Part shown: positions 42,509 to 51,896 of the stretch, piece by piece
How positions within the stretch are numbered: the stretch's first letter is position 1
Layout of the letters: each line of letters opens with the position of its first letter
DNA from: Polaribacter sp. HaHaR_3_91
GTDB taxonomy: Bacteria; Bacteroidota; Bacteroidia; Flavobacteriales; Flavobacteriaceae
Assembly (NCBI RefSeq): GCF_019278525.1
Contig: NZ_CP058986.1
Span: 4,144,347 to 4,208,346 of the forward strand
Direction: 5' to 3'
Length of the DNA: 64,000 bases
Made by a program: the position numbers and the translations under genes
The notes under the pieces: generated by a model
What the model was told of the DNA's origin: nothing
Database searches by the model: none
What the model saw: only the letters and a program-made list of their open reading frames with translations

Positions 42509-43381
42509 ATGAAAAATTTTAAAAAGTACCTTTTAGCATCATTAATCTCATTATCAATAATTTCTTGTAGTGAAGATAGTATTCCTGTAGCCAACGACGT
42601 AACATTAGAATTTAACAATACATTTGGAGCAACAACAATTGTTTTAGGAGATGCAACCTCTACAGATGCAACTGTAAATACTTCTGTTGAAGAGCAGGTT
42701 CATCATTTTGAGGAATTAAAATATGTAATTAGCAACATTCGTCTTATAGATGTAGAGGGTAATGAGTTTCCTTATAACGTAAATAATTTAGATGAAGGAG
42801 CAACTATTATAGATCAATCTAAAACAGCAACTTTACAATATGTTTTAACAGATATTCCTTCGGATGAATACACGCAGATAAAATTTGGATTAGGAGTAAA
42901 ATCTGAATTAAATACTTTAAATGAAGAACAATTCCCTAATTTTTATGCAGCAGCAGGAGCAAATGATACAGAAATGCATTGGGAATGGGGAACAGGTTAC
43001 CGTTTTACAAAAATTGAAGGTTATTATGGTACAGAAAACAATGAATTATCTTTTCACTCTGGAAGTACTGTTGAAGGTACAAGCGGAGAAGAAAGCACTT
43101 ACACACAAGGTGTTGATGCTTATAGAGATATTACATTAGATCTTTCTACATCTGCAGTTGTTGGTAATAATGCACCAACAATTAAAATTAAAGCAGATTT
43201 TGATAAATTTTTAAGCGGAGAAAGTAATACTATAACATTAGTTTCTACGGCAGATATTACAAACAACGCTACGCCAAGTGCTCATACAGCTACAGAAATG
43301 ATGAAATTTGTAGATAATATTGGAGGTAATGGAGGTACAGACATTAAAGGAATGTTCTCTGTAGAAAGTGTAGAAAACTAA
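42509..43381 (+). CDS. MbnP-family copper-binding lipoprotein
   Basis: A 290-residue lipoprotein (lipobox IISC, Cys20). Family marks are VTLEFNNTFGA at the mature start, ELKYVISNIRLIDVEG, QFPNFYAAAGANDTEMHWEW and GTGYRFTKIEGYYG. MbnP proteins bind Cu(I) at a site made with a kynurenine produced from a conserved tryptophan by the partner enzyme MbnH. The neighbouring Trp158 and Trp160, with His157 and the later His183, are the best local candidates. The mbnH-like gene follows 67 bp downstream, separated by a strong hairpin. Methanobactin genes are absent, so this is the stand-alone MbnPH form. Confidence 0.87.
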   Translation: MKNFKKYLLASLISLSIISCSEDSIPVANDVTLEFNNTFGATTIVLGDATSTDATVNTSVEEQVHHFEELKYVISNIRLIDVEGNEFPYNVNNLDEGATIIDQSKTATLQYVLTDIPSDEYTQIKFGLGVKSELNTLNEEQFPNFYAAAGANDTEMHWEWGTGYRFTKIEGYYGTENNELSFHSGSTVEGTSGEESTYTQGVDAYRDITLDLSTSAVVGNNAPTIKIKADFDKFLSGESNTITLVSTADITNNATPSAHTATEMMKFVDNIGGNGGTDIKGMFSVESVEN

Positions 43382-43386
43382 ACCTA

Positions 43387-43429
43387 AAAATAGAGCTGTC
43401 TTAAATTTTACTTACGACAGCTCTATTTT
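43387..43429 (+). terminator. Strong hairpin between mbnP and mbnH genes
   Basis: Perfect 14-bp arms AAAATAGAGCTGTC/GACAGCTCTATTTT with a 15-nt loop and a following T-rich run, just 5 bp after the mbnP stop and 19 bp before the mbnH ATG. It should weaken read-through and set the ratio of substrate to enzyme, or act as a processing site. Confidence 0.75.
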
Positions 43430-43448
43430 CTCTTTTTAAATATTGAAA

Positions 43449-44471
43449 ATGAAAAAAATACTACTGAGTTTCTTTATCATACAGCTAATTTCATCTTGTA
43501 CTAAAGAAGATGTTTATGAGCCTTTTATTTTTGACAACCCAGAAATAGAAATAAGTATTCCGGTAAATTTCCCAGAATTAAATACTTCATTTTATGCCAA
43601 CGTTCCTACAAAATATGGAGTTGAATTAGGTAAAAAATTATTTAATGAAAAGAGGTTAAGTGCAGATAATACAATTTCTTGTTCTAGTTGTCATATGCAA
43701 GAAAATGCTTTTGCAGATCATAACGAAAAAGGAATTGGTATAGAAGGTAGAATAGGGCTACGTAACGCACCTCCTATCCAAAATATGGCATTTATGCAAT
43801 TTTATAATTGGGATGGCAATAAACTGGTTTTAGAAAACCAACCGTTAGTTCCTATTATTACTTTCGTAGAAATGGATTCTTCTATTTTAGAGGTTATTGG
43901 CAAAATTGAAAATGATGAAGAATATCTAAATTTATTTTACAATGCTTTTGGTGATAAAGAAATTACTGCCGATAGAATTTATAATAGTATTGGTCAGTTT
44001 GAATATACATTAATTTCTGCCAATAGTAAATATGATAAAGTAAAGAGACAAGAGGGAGAAGAATATACCGATGAAGAAGCACAAGGATATCAAACTTTTC
44101 AAGACAAATGTGCAAGTTGCCATAGTTCCGAATTGTTTACAGACCAAAGTTTTAGAAACATTGGCTTCCCTATTAATCCTGATTCAGAAGAAGGCGGACG
44201 CTCTAGAGTTACTGGAGAAATAGATGATTATATGCGTTTTAGAGTACCTTCTTTACGTAACATAGAATATACTGCTCCTTATGGAAGTTTTGGTCAATTT
44301 GCTACGTTAAAAGAAGTCTTAGATTATTTAGACAATGGTGTTTTAGATACCGATAATTTAGATCCAATTTTAAAAGATAATGGAAATAGAATTCCACTTA
44401 CAGAAAACGAAAAAGAGAACCTTATTTCATTTCTAACAACATTAAGTGATTCTGAATTTGTTGGGCAATAA
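43449..44471 (+). CDS. MbnH/MauG-like di-haem cytochrome c peroxidase homologue
   Basis: From the ATG at 43449 the protein has 340 residues with a lipobox (LISSC, Cys17), so it is membrane-anchored in the periplasm. Two haem c motifs are present: CSSCH at 78-82 and CASCH at 221-225. Between and after them are the family segments LFNEKRLSADNTISC, GLRNAPPIQNM and RVPSLRNIEYTAPYGSFGQF. Classical peroxidases have PYMHDGRF at the last position; here it reads PYGSFGQF, so the His ligand is lost, as in MauG/MbnH enzymes that oxidise protein residues. The natural substrate is the MbnP-like protein upstream. Confidence 0.88.
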   Translation: MKKILLSFFIIQLISSCTKEDVYEPFIFDNPEIEISIPVNFPELNTSFYANVPTKYGVELGKKLFNEKRLSADNTISCSSCHMQENAFADHNEKGIGIEGRIGLRNAPPIQNMAFMQFYNWDGNKLVLENQPLVPIITFVEMDSSILEVIGKIENDEEYLNLFYNAFGDKEITADRIYNSIGQFEYTLISANSKYDKVKRQEGEEYTDEEAQGYQTFQDKCASCHSSELFTDQSFRNIGFPINPDSEEGGRSRVTGEIDDYMRFRVPSLRNIEYTAPYGSFGQFATLKEVLDYLDNGVLDTDNLDPILKDNGNRIPLTENEKENLISFLTTLSDSEFVGQ

Positions 44472-44490
44472 CACAAAGTTTAGAGTATAA

Positions 44491-44518
44491 AAAAAGCGAG
44501 TCGTAAAACTCGCTTTTT
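44491..44518. terminator. Bidirectional terminator after mbnH
   Basis: AAAAAGCGAGT/ACTCGCTTTTT, 11-bp arms and 6-nt loop, between convergent genes. Confidence 0.88.
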
Positions 44519-44534
44519 ATATTAAGTATAAGAC

Positions 44535-45827
44535 TTAACCTTGCATTATATCTTCAATTTCATCTGCTTCAATAGGTATATTTCCCATTAAATTAAACGG
44601 TTCTCCTTTTTCTTGAACAACGACATCATCTTCTAAGCGAATACCAAAACCTTCTTCTGGAATGTAAATTCCTGGTTCTACTGTAAACACCATATTTGCT
44701 TCCATTGGTTTGTGTAATAAACCATAATCATGCGTATCTAAACCAATATGATGACTTGTACCATGCATAAAGTATTTCTTATACGCAGGCCAATCTTTAG
44801 GAGCATTCTTTACATCTGCCTTGTCTAATAAACCTAATTTTAATAATTCAGAAGTCATAATATCACCAACTTCTACATGATATTCTTTCCATAATGTTCC
44901 TGGAACCAATAATTTTGTAGCTTCCTTCTTAACATAGTTTACAGCATTATAAACCGCTTTTTGTCGGTCTGTAAACTTCCCCGAAACGGGTACAGTTCTA
45001 GACAAATCACTTTTATAATTTCCATATTCAGCAGCAATATCAAACAAAATTAAATCACCAGCTTTACATTCTTTATTATTTTCTACATAGTGCAAAACAT
45101 TTGCATTATTACCACTAGCAATAATTGGTGTGTAAGCAAACCCTTTAGATCTATTTCTTACAAACTCATGCAACAATTCTGCCTCAATTTCATATTCCCA
45201 AACACCAGGTTTAATAAAAGATAAAATTCTACGAAAACCTTTTTCAGTAATATTACAAGCATGTTGCATTAAATCCAATTCAATTTGGTCTTTAACAGCA
45301 CGTAATTTATGTAAAATAGGGCTGCTTTTAGCAACTGAATGTGCAGGATATTTTGCCAATAACCACTTTGTAAAACGATCTTCACGAGTTTCCGTTTCTA
45401 CATTTGCTCTATAATGTTCGTTTGTGTTAATGTAAAAAGTATCTGCATAAGTAGAAAGTTCAAACAATACCTTCTCTAAATCTTGCAACCAGAAAACTGT
45501 TTTAATTCCACTTGTTTCAAAAGCAGCTTCTTTTGTTAATTTTGCTCCTTCCCAGACCGCAATATGATCGTTAGTTTCTCTAACAAATAATATTTCTCTG
45601 TAAGCTTCATTAGGGCAATCAGGAAACAAAAATAATACACTTTCCTCTTGATCTACACCACTTAAATATAAGATATCTCTGTGTTGCTCAAAAGGCATTG
45701 TACTATCTGCACTAATTGGATAAATGTCATTAGAATTAAAAATAGCCAAACTATTTGGCTTCATTGCAGCAGCAAAGTTTTTTCGATTTTTTATAAATAA
45801 TTTTGAGTCTATTTTATCGTATTTCAT
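44535..45827 (-). CDS. pepP: Aminopeptidase P family protein
   Basis: A 430-residue pita-bread metallopeptidase that removes N-terminal residues before proline. The N-terminal creatinase-like domain spans about residues 1-170. The catalytic domain has the metal ligands in LILFDIAAEYGNYKSDLSRT (Asp, Asp), KKYFMHGTSHHIGLDTHD (His), MVFTVEPGIYIPEEG (Glu) and GIRLEDDVVV (Glu). It is cytoplasmic with no signal peptide. A minus-strand TACCTTTG box (45851-45858) precedes it. Its 3' end shares the terminator with the mbnH-like gene. Confidence 0.93.
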   Translation of the reverse strand: MKYDKIDSKLFIKNRKNFAAAMKPNSLAIFNSNDIYPISADSTMPFEQHRDILYLSGVDQEESVLFLFPDCPNEAYREILFVRETNDHIAVWEGAKLTKEAAFETSGIKTVFWLQDLEKVLFELSTYADTFYINTNEHYRANVETETREDRFTKWLLAKYPAHSVAKSSPILHKLRAVKDQIELDLMQHACNITEKGFRRILSFIKPGVWEYEIEAELLHEFVRNRSKGFAYTPIIASGNNANVLHYVENNKECKAGDLILFDIAAEYGNYKSDLSRTVPVSGKFTDRQKAVYNAVNYVKKEATKLLVPGTLWKEYHVEVGDIMTSELLKLGLLDKADVKNAPKDWPAYKKYFMHGTSHHIGLDTHDYGLLHKPMEANMVFTVEPGIYIPEEGFGIRLEDDVVVQEKGEPFNLMGNIPIEADEIEDIMQG

Positions 45828-46118
45828 ACTGATGAATTTATGTTGAAATACAAAGGTAGCAATATTTCGGTGGCTACAAATTCAACACTCATAAAATATA
45901 AAAATCTCTTATAACAAGTTTACTTATTAAATTTGACTCTATATTCAAAAACTAAAAACACCCCTTATATTTATTTTTTTTGGCATTCGAACGGGCTTGT
46001 AATTTATCTTGAGTGAAGTCGAAAGGTTATATCTTTTTGCAAAAAAATAAAAAAGGATGCCATTGCAAATACAAAACATTCACGATTTCAACAATAATAA
46101 AAAAGGATGAGTACTCCC
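45828..46118. other. Gap upstream of pepP, left part
   Basis: Holds the pepP promoter box (45851-45858, minus) and AT-rich sequence with a repeat-like GCTTGTAATTTATCTTGAGT segment near 45998 resembling common flavobacterial intergenic repeats. No gene is supported. Confidence 0.4.
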
Positions 46119-46566
46119 TAACGCAAAATAAATCCCAACAATTGTCATTTCGAAGTATTGAGAAATCACATAACAGTGATACCACAATGCCTAACTAACT
46201 TCATGTAATTTCTCCCAAAAGGTCGAAAATACAAACTGTGTAGAAGATTTCTAAATCGCTAAAAAAACTCATTTCTAAATGACAGACTTGGTGGTTATTG
46301 AGCGTATGAATGTTTATCAAAAGAATACACAACCTGTAAATTCAACGTATTGAAAAGTCACAAAACAGTGATAACGCAAAACAAACCCCCAACAATTGTC
46401 ATTTCGAAGTATTGAGAAATCACATAACAGTGATACCACAATGCCTAACAAACTTCATGTGATTTCTCCCAAAAGGTCGAAAATACAAACTGTGTAAAAG
46501 ATTTCTCAATTGCTAAAAAAAGCTCATTTCAAAATGACAGACTTGGTGGTTTTTGAGCCTATGAAT
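46119..46566. repeat. Two tandem TGTCATTT-bounded repeats (copies A and B)
   Basis: Copy A is 46143-46284 and copy B 46397-46539; both begin TGTCATTT and end AAATGACA. They share GAGAAATCACATAACAGTGA in the core, and the flanks TAACGCAAAA before and ACTTGGTGGTT..TTGAGC after, giving a period of about 254 bp. A partial third core lies between them (46345-46382). A related element is at 33970-34060. No coding capacity. Confidence 0.85.
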
Positions 46567-46585
46567 AGTTCTTTAAAAATAAAAA

Positions 46586-46612
46586 TCCTACAAGGTTAAC
46601 AACCTTGTAGGA
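46586..46612 (-). terminator. Terminator after the DEAD-box helicase gene
   Basis: TCCTACAAGGTT-aac-AACCTTGTAGGA with a T-run on the minus strand, 28 bp after the helicase stop. Confidence 0.88.
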
Positions 46613-46639
46613 CAATAAAATTCGTGTAAATTAGAAAAA

Positions 46640-47965
46640 TTAATCTCTAAAACGTTTCTTTTTTGGCGCTCCAGTTCTTCCTCTTCCAGAAGTAGAACCT
46701 GCTGGTTTATTTCCTTTAAAATGAGGTTTATTTTTTGGTTTGTCTCCTTGAGAAGATCCTCCATTAGAAGATCTAGTTTTCTTACCAAAAGATCCTTTAC
46801 TTTGCGTTGCTGCTCTTTTTGGAGCTGCCGTATCTGTAGGTTCAAAACCTTCTACAATAGAAGTGTTTAATTTCTCTTTTAGTAATTTTTCAATTTCGTT
46901 TTGGTACTCAGTTTCTTCACTACAAACTAAAGAAATTGCTTCTCCAGCTGCTCCTGCTCTACCCGTTCTACCAATTCTATGCACATAATCTTCTGGTACA
47001 TTTGGCAACTCAAAGTTAATAACATGCGGTAATAAAGGAATGTCTAAACCACGTGCTGCAATATCTGTAGCAACTAATGCCTTAATGGTGTTGTCTTTAA
47101 AGTTTCTTAACGCTTTTGTTCTTGCACCCTGACTCTTATTTCCATGAATTGCTGCTGCAGAAATACCTGCTTTTATCAATTTCTCGGTTAATTTATTAGC
47201 ACCATGCTTTGTTCTTGTAAAGATTAAAACTTGGTTCCAATTTCCGTCTTTTATCAACTTAATCGTAAACTCTGTTTTTTGGCCTTTATCAACTTTATAA
47301 ACATTATGAGTTACTTTTTTAGCCGTAGAATTCTGTGGCTCTGCTTCTACAGAGACAGGATTATTTAAAATACCTGACGCTAATTTTTTAATATCAGCCG
47401 AAAAAGTTGCCGAAAACATCAAATTCTGACGCTTTGCAGGCATAAAACTAATCAGTTTATTTAAGTCTCTAGCAAAACCCATATCTAACATTCTGTCTGC
47501 TTCGTCTAAAATTAAAACATCAATTCTGTTAAAAGAAACCGCTTTCTGACTGTGTAAATCTAATAATCTACCTGGTGTAGCTACCAAAATATCTACACCA
47601 CTTCTTAGGGTTGCTATTTGTGGTTTTGCATTCACTCCACCAAAAATTACAGCAGATTTTATGTTTACATATTTACTATACTCTCTTACATTATCATGTA
47701 CTTGCGCCGCTAATTCTCTTGTAGGCGTTAACACTAACGCTCTTAAAGGTCTATATTTTGGATGCTTTGTTTCAGCTAAATGTTGTAAAACTGGTAATGT
47801 AAAACCAGCTGTTTTCCCTGTTCCTGTTTGTGCAGAAGCTAAAATATCTTTACCTTCTAAAATATGTGGAATTGCTTTTTCTTGTATTGGGGATGGTTTG
47901 GTATATCCTTTTTCTTCAACTGCTTTTACTAATGCAGCAGATAAACCTAAATCTTTAAATGTCAT
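46640..47965 (-). CDS. DEAD-box ATP-dependent RNA helicase (RhlE-like)
   Basis: A 441-residue RNA helicase. Motifs in order: the Q motif [11 protein letters not shown], Walker [25 protein letters not shown] in [18 protein letters not shown] in LMFSATFS, and [10 protein letters not shown] in the second RecA-like lobe. The C-terminal ~70 residues are a basic, Gly/Ser/Lys-rich unstructured tail ([22 protein letters not shown]) that probably binds RNA. Such helicases act in ribosome assembly or RNA turnover, often at low temperature. A minus-strand TATCTTTG box (48011-48018) lies upstream. Confidence 0.93.
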   Translation of the reverse strand: MTFKDLGLSAALVKAVEEKGYTKPSPIQEKAIPHILEGKDILASAQTGTGKTAGFTLPVLQHLAETKHPKYRPLRALVLTPTRELAAQVHDNVREYSKYVNIKSAVIFGGVNAKPQIATLRSGVDILVATPGRLLDLHSQKAVSFNRIDVLILDEADRMLDMGFARDLNKLISFMPAKRQNLMFSATFSADIKKLASGILNNPVSVEAEPQNSTAKKVTHNVYKVDKGQKTEFTIKLIKDGNWNQVLIFTRTKHGANKLTEKLIKAGISAAAIHGNKSQGARTKALRNFKDNTIKALVATDIAARGLDIPLLPHVINFELPNVPEDYVHRIGRTGRAGAAGEAISLVCSEETEYQNEIEKLLKEKLNTSIVEGFEPTDTAAPKRAATQSKGSFGKKTRSSNGGSSQGDKPKNKPHFKGNKPAGSTSGRGRTGAPKKKRFRD

Positions 47966-48130
47966 AAAAATACTTTTTTGAATGCAACTTTATGTAGTTG
48001 TTTCAGCCTACAAAGATACGTTGTTTAAAATTGAAGTTGAATTTTTCTTAAAATTCCTTTTTATGTTAATTTTTTTGATATTGATTTTACATGTAGTAAT
48101 TTCATCACCTTAAAACAAACCTTACTTTTT

Positions 48131-50956
48131 ATGAAGTCTATTTTCACTTTTGCAACACTCTTTCTTTCAGGATTTTTAATTGCACAAACAGTAACAAGTT
48201 CAGATATCACTCAACAATCCTTAGAGAAAAAGTCTCAAATGATGAACTCTTCTTTGGTAAAAAATGTTGAATTTACCAATATTGGCCCCACAGTAATGAG
48301 TGGTCGTGTGGTAGATATGGATGTAAACCCAAACAATACAACCGAATTTTATGTAGGGTATGCTTCTGGAGGACTTTGGTATACAAACAACAACGGAACA
48401 ACGCTTACACCTGTTTTAGACAATGCTCCAACCCAAAATATTGGTGATATTGCCGTAGATTGGAAAACTGGAACCATTTGGGTAGGTACAGGAGAAAATA
48501 ATTCTTCACGCTCTTCTTATGCCGGAATTGGAATTTTAAAATCTACAGATAAAGGCGAAACTTGGCAAAATGTTGGGTTACCAGATTCTCATCATGTTGG
48601 TAGAATTTTAATCAACCCAAATAATTCTGATGAAGTTATTGTAGGTGCTATTGGGCATTTATATTCTTCAAATGAAGAAAGAGGAATTTTTAAAACTACA
48701 GATGGAGGAAAAACATGGAATAAAACCTTATTTATTAATGAAGACACCGGTATTATAGATGTTGATGTTGCTCCAGAAAACTTCAATGTTATGTATGCTG
48801 CTTCTTGGGAAAGAGAACGCAAAGCATGGAATTTTGTTGGAAACGGAAAAAATTCTGCTATTTACAAAAGTACCGATGCAGGTACTTCTTGGACAAAAAT
48901 TGCTGATAATAGTGGTTTTCCTACTGGTGATGGTGTTGGTAGAATTGGATTAGCCGTTTTTAATGCTAACACTGTATATGCTCTGCATGACAGCCAATAT
49001 AGAAGAGAAGCAAAAAAGAAAACGACTGCTTACAATTTAACAAAAGAACAATTCGAAAATTTATCGTCTGCAGATGTTTTAGCACTTAGAAATAAAACTT
49101 TAGACAACTATTTAAAAGAGTATGGTTTTAGAGAAAAATTTAGAGCCGAAAACGCAAAACAATTGTTAAGACCAGGAGGTTTAAAGCCAAAGGAACTAAT
49201 GGCTTTTTTAGACGATGAAATGGCAATAGCTTTCGAAGAACCTGTAATTGGTGCCGAAGTTTTTAAAACAACTAATGGAGGAAGTTCTTGGAAAAAAACA
49301 CACACTGAATATTTAGACGGAGTCAACAGTTCTTACGGGTATTATTTTGGAGAAATTAGAGTGAATTTAGAAGATGAAAACAGCATTTATGTTTTAGGTA
49401 TTGGCATTATAAAATCTAAAGATGGCGGAAAAACATTCTCTTCCATCAGTAGAGAAAATATACATTCAGATCATCAAGCATTGTGGGTAAATCCTAAAAA
49501 ACCAGGCCATTTAGTAGAAGGAAATGATGGTGGTTTAAATATTTCTTATGATGATGGAGAAAGCTGGATAAAATTAAACAATGCTGCCGTTGGGCAATTT
49601 TATTCTGTAAATGTAGATAATGAAAAAAACTATAATGTTTACGGCGGTTTGCAAGACAATGGTGTTTGGTTTGGTCCACATAATGCAAAAATTGATAAAG
49701 CATGGCATCAATCTGGACAAAATCCTTTTAAGTCAATTATGGGTGGAGACGGAATGCATGTTCAGGTAGACAACAGAAACCATAATATTGTGTATACAGG
49801 ATATCAATTTGGTAATTATTACCGTATTAATTTAGAAACTGAAGAAAATATATACATTCAACCAAAACCAGAAAAAGGCGCAAAACCTTACAGATTTAAC
49901 TGGCAAACTCCAATTCATTTATCTAAGCACAACCAAGATATTTTATATTTAGGAGGAAATAAATTACACCGTTCTTTAAACCAAGGTGATACTTGGGAAA
50001 CAATTTCAGATGATTTAACAAACGGCGGAAAAGAAGGAAATGTTGCTTACGGAACCTTAACTTCTATTTCTGAAAGTCCGTTTCAATTTGGGTTAATTTA
50101 TACAGGATCTGATGATGGTGTTATTAGCTTAACAACTAACGGAGGCGGAAGCTGGACCAAAATTTCTAACAATCTTCCACAAGATTTATGGGTTTCTAGA
50201 GTAATTGCTTCTAAATTTAAAAAAGAGCGTGTATATGCAACTTTAAACGGCTACCGTTTTGATGATTTTACACCTTATGTGTACATGTCTGATGATTACG
50301 GACAAACTTGGATAAATATTGGAAACACAATCCCTACCTCTTCTGTAAACGTAATTAAAGAAGATACAGAGAACGAAAACATATTGTATTTAGGTACAGA
50401 TAACGGGCTCTATGTTTCTTTTAACAACGGAACTTCTTGGAATGCTTTTAGTAAAGAATTACCCAATGTTGCTATACATGATTTAGTGATTCAACCAACA
50501 GCAAAAGATTTAATTGTTGCAACACACGGACGTAGTTTATATAAAACCAATATTACCGCAATACAAAAAATGAATGATAGCGTTTTAGCAAAGCCTATTG
50601 CACTTTTTAATGTAGATAATATTAAAAAAAGTAAAAGATGGGGAAGCTCTAGAAGTCAATGGAGAAAAGCAAGTACACCAGAAGTTAAAATTCCTTTTTA
50701 TGTAAATATTGATAAAAAAATAACGTTAGATATTTTCTCTGGAAACGTAAAGGTAAATTCAATTTCTATTACTGCAGACAAAGGATATAACGAAGTTGTT
50801 TATGATGTTTCTTTTTCTAAAAAAGGATTGAAAGACTTTAAGAAAGCTAATAAAAAATCTGAAATTGAAAAAGGAAATAACGATGTATATTATTTATCTA
50901 AAGGAAAATATACCGTTAAAATTGGTGAAGAAAAAACAAGTTTTGAGGTAGAATAA
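48131..50956 (+). CDS. Secreted VPS10/BNR-repeat protein ('glycosyl hydrolase')
   Basis: A 941-residue exported protein (signal peptide 1-19, ending FLIAQ). The body is a beta propeller array with about ten Asp-box-like repeats, for instance STDKGETW, KTTDGGKTW, KSTDAGTSW, KTTNGGSSW, KSKDGGKTF, YDDGESW, LNQGDTW, TNGGGSW, DDYGQTW and FNNGTSW. This is the sortilin/VPS10 type often labelled 'glycosyl hydrolase' in Bacteroidota, but no catalytic residues of a known glycosidase are evident. A C-terminal ~100-residue domain (VKIPFYVNIDKKITLDIFSG) may be for surface attachment or ligand binding. The function is unknown; extracellular protein or sugar binding is likely. Confidence 0.85.
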   Translation: MKSIFTFATLFLSGFLIAQTVTSSDITQQSLEKKSQMMNSSLVKNVEFTNIGPTVMSGRVVDMDVNPNNTTEFYVGYASGGLWYTNNNGTTLTPVLDNAPTQNIGDIAVDWKTGTIWVGTGENNSSRSSYAGIGILKSTDKGETWQNVGLPDSHHVGRILINPNNSDEVIVGAIGHLYSSNEERGIFKTTDGGKTWNKTLFINEDTGIIDVDVAPENFNVMYAASWERERKAWNFVGNGKNSAIYKSTDAGTSWTKIADNSGFPTGDGVGRIGLAVFNANTVYALHDSQYRREAKKKTTAYNLTKEQFENLSSADVLALRNKTLDNYLKEYGFREKFRAENAKQLLRPGGLKPKELMAFLDDEMAIAFEEPVIGAEVFKTTNGGSSWKKTHTEYLDGVNSSYGYYFGEIRVNLEDENSIYVLGIGIIKSKDGGKTFSSISRENIHSDHQALWVNPKKPGHLVEGNDGGLNISYDDGESWIKLNNAAVGQFYSVNVDNEKNYNVYGGLQDNGVWFGPHNAKIDKAWHQSGQNPFKSIMGGDGMHVQVDNRNHNIVYTGYQFGNYYRINLETEENIYIQPKPEKGAKPYRFNWQTPIHLSKHNQDILYLGGNKLHRSLNQGDTWETISDDLTNGGKEGNVAYGTLTSISESPFQFGLIYTGSDDGVISLTTNGGGSWTKISNNLPQDLWVSRVIASKFKKERVYATLNGYRFDDFTPYVYMSDDYGQTWINIGNTIPTSSVNVIKEDTENENILYLGTDNGLYVSFNNGTSWNAFSKELPNVAIHDLVIQPTAKDLIVATHGRSLYKTNITAIQKMNDSVLAKPIALFNVDNIKKSKRWGSSRSQWRKASTPEVKIPFYVNIDKKITLDIFSGNVKVNSISITADKGYNEVVYDVSFSKKGLKDFKKANKKSEIEKGNNDVYYLSKGKYTVKIGEEKTSFEVE

Positions 50957-50994
50957 TTTACTTAGGTTTTTAAACAATAAAAAAATTATAACGT

Positions 50995-51087
50995 GTACTC
51001 GTTACAAACGAGCACCAGCTTGTGAGAGCACATCATTTTAGACTACTTAATCGCTAGCGCTCGTTTTTAACGAGTGCCGGCAACAAT
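50995..51087. repeat. RAYT-flanking repeat, upstream copy
   Basis: A 93-bp unit: hairpin ACTCGTT-aca-AACGAG, a middle CAGCTTGTGAGAGCACATCA, then GCTAGC and a second hairpin GCTCGTT-ttt-AACGAGT. The copy after the RAYT gene differs at three positions. The mirrored ACTCGTT hairpins resemble REP pairs acted on by RAYT enzymes. Confidence 0.88.
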
Positions 51088-51127
51088 GAGAACATTCAAA
51101 ATTATTTTTTTGTATTTTTGATAAGCT

Positions 51128-51685
51128 ATGAGTCGAAAATATAAGTTTCACAACAAATCTGCTTTATATTTTGTAAGTTTTGCTACTGTATACTGGATAG
51201 AAATCTTTACAAGACAAGTATATTTTGATGTATTAGCAAAAAGCATCGATTTTTGTAGGGCGAAAAAAGGTATGGAACTGTATGCTTATTGTTTTATGCC
51301 TAGTCATGTACACCTATTATTTAGATCCTCTAATGAGCAACCTATGGAGCTGCTACGAGACTTAAAAAAACATACCGCAAAAAAAATAATTGAAGCTATA
51401 AAGAACAATCCACAGGAAAGTAGAAAAGAGTTGTTACTTTGGTTATTTGAAAAAGCAGGGAAAGAGAAAGCGAATGTAACTAAATATCAATTTTGGCAAC
51501 ATCACAATAAACCAATAGAATTGTGGAGCGAAAAAGTAATCAAGCAAAAAATAGATTATATTCACAACAACCTTATTGAGCTTGGTTTTGTAACAAACTC
51601 AATCGATTGGAAATATTCTAGTGCAAGAAATTTTCAAGATGACCATACCGTTTTAGAAATAGATGAAACTGGTTTTTTAGGTTAA
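51128..51685 (+). CDS. REP-associated tyrosine transposase (RAYT, Y1 family)
   Basis: A 185-residue HUH enzyme. The metal-binding H-V-H (MPSHVHLLF, His60 and His62) and the catalytic tyrosine region DYIHNNLIELGFV (Tyr143) are present, followed by the typical DWKYSSARNF. Length fits the REP-associated (single-domain) transposases rather than mobile IS200, and there are no IS ends. It is flanked by two 93-bp direct repeats, each carrying a mirrored pair of ACTCGTT hairpins, its probable substrates. RAYTs usually occur once per genome and cut and join REP DNA. All key residues are intact. Confidence 0.93.
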   Translation: MSRKYKFHNKSALYFVSFATVYWIEIFTRQVYFDVLAKSIDFCRAKKGMELYAYCFMPSHVHLLFRSSNEQPMELLRDLKKHTAKKIIEAIKNNPQESRKELLLWLFEKAGKEKANVTKYQFWQHHNKPIELWSEKVIKQKIDYIHNNLIELGFVTNSIDWKYSSARNFQDDHTVLEIDETGFLG

Positions 51686-51730
51686 AAAACTAAAGATAAT
51701 AGTGTGAACGAAGATAGAAAATCCTTGTGG

Positions 51731-51823
51731 GTACTCGTTACAAACGAGCACCAGCTTGTGAGAGCACATCATTTTAGAGGACTTAATCGCTAGCGCTCGT
51801 TTTTAACGAGTGCCAGCAACAAT
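51731..51823. repeat. RAYT-flanking repeat, downstream copy
   Basis: Same 93 bp as the upstream copy with three substitutions, in the same orientation, 45 bp after the RAYT stop. Confidence 0.88.
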
Positions 51824-51896
51824 AAAAAAATAAAACTCAGTACTCCTTGTAAACCAGTTATAGCTTATAATTTTCACATTTACAAAAGTGGTAGAA

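Noticed and set aside
46119..46566. The tandem repeats as a CRISPR array
   Set aside because: There are only two long units with a 254-bp period and shared inner sequence, no short identical repeats with unique spacers, and no cas genes in the window.
51128..51685. The RAYT gene as a mobile IS200-type insertion sequence
   Set aside because: The protein is larger than IS200 TnpA and its flanks are REP-like repeats in direct orientation, not IS ends.
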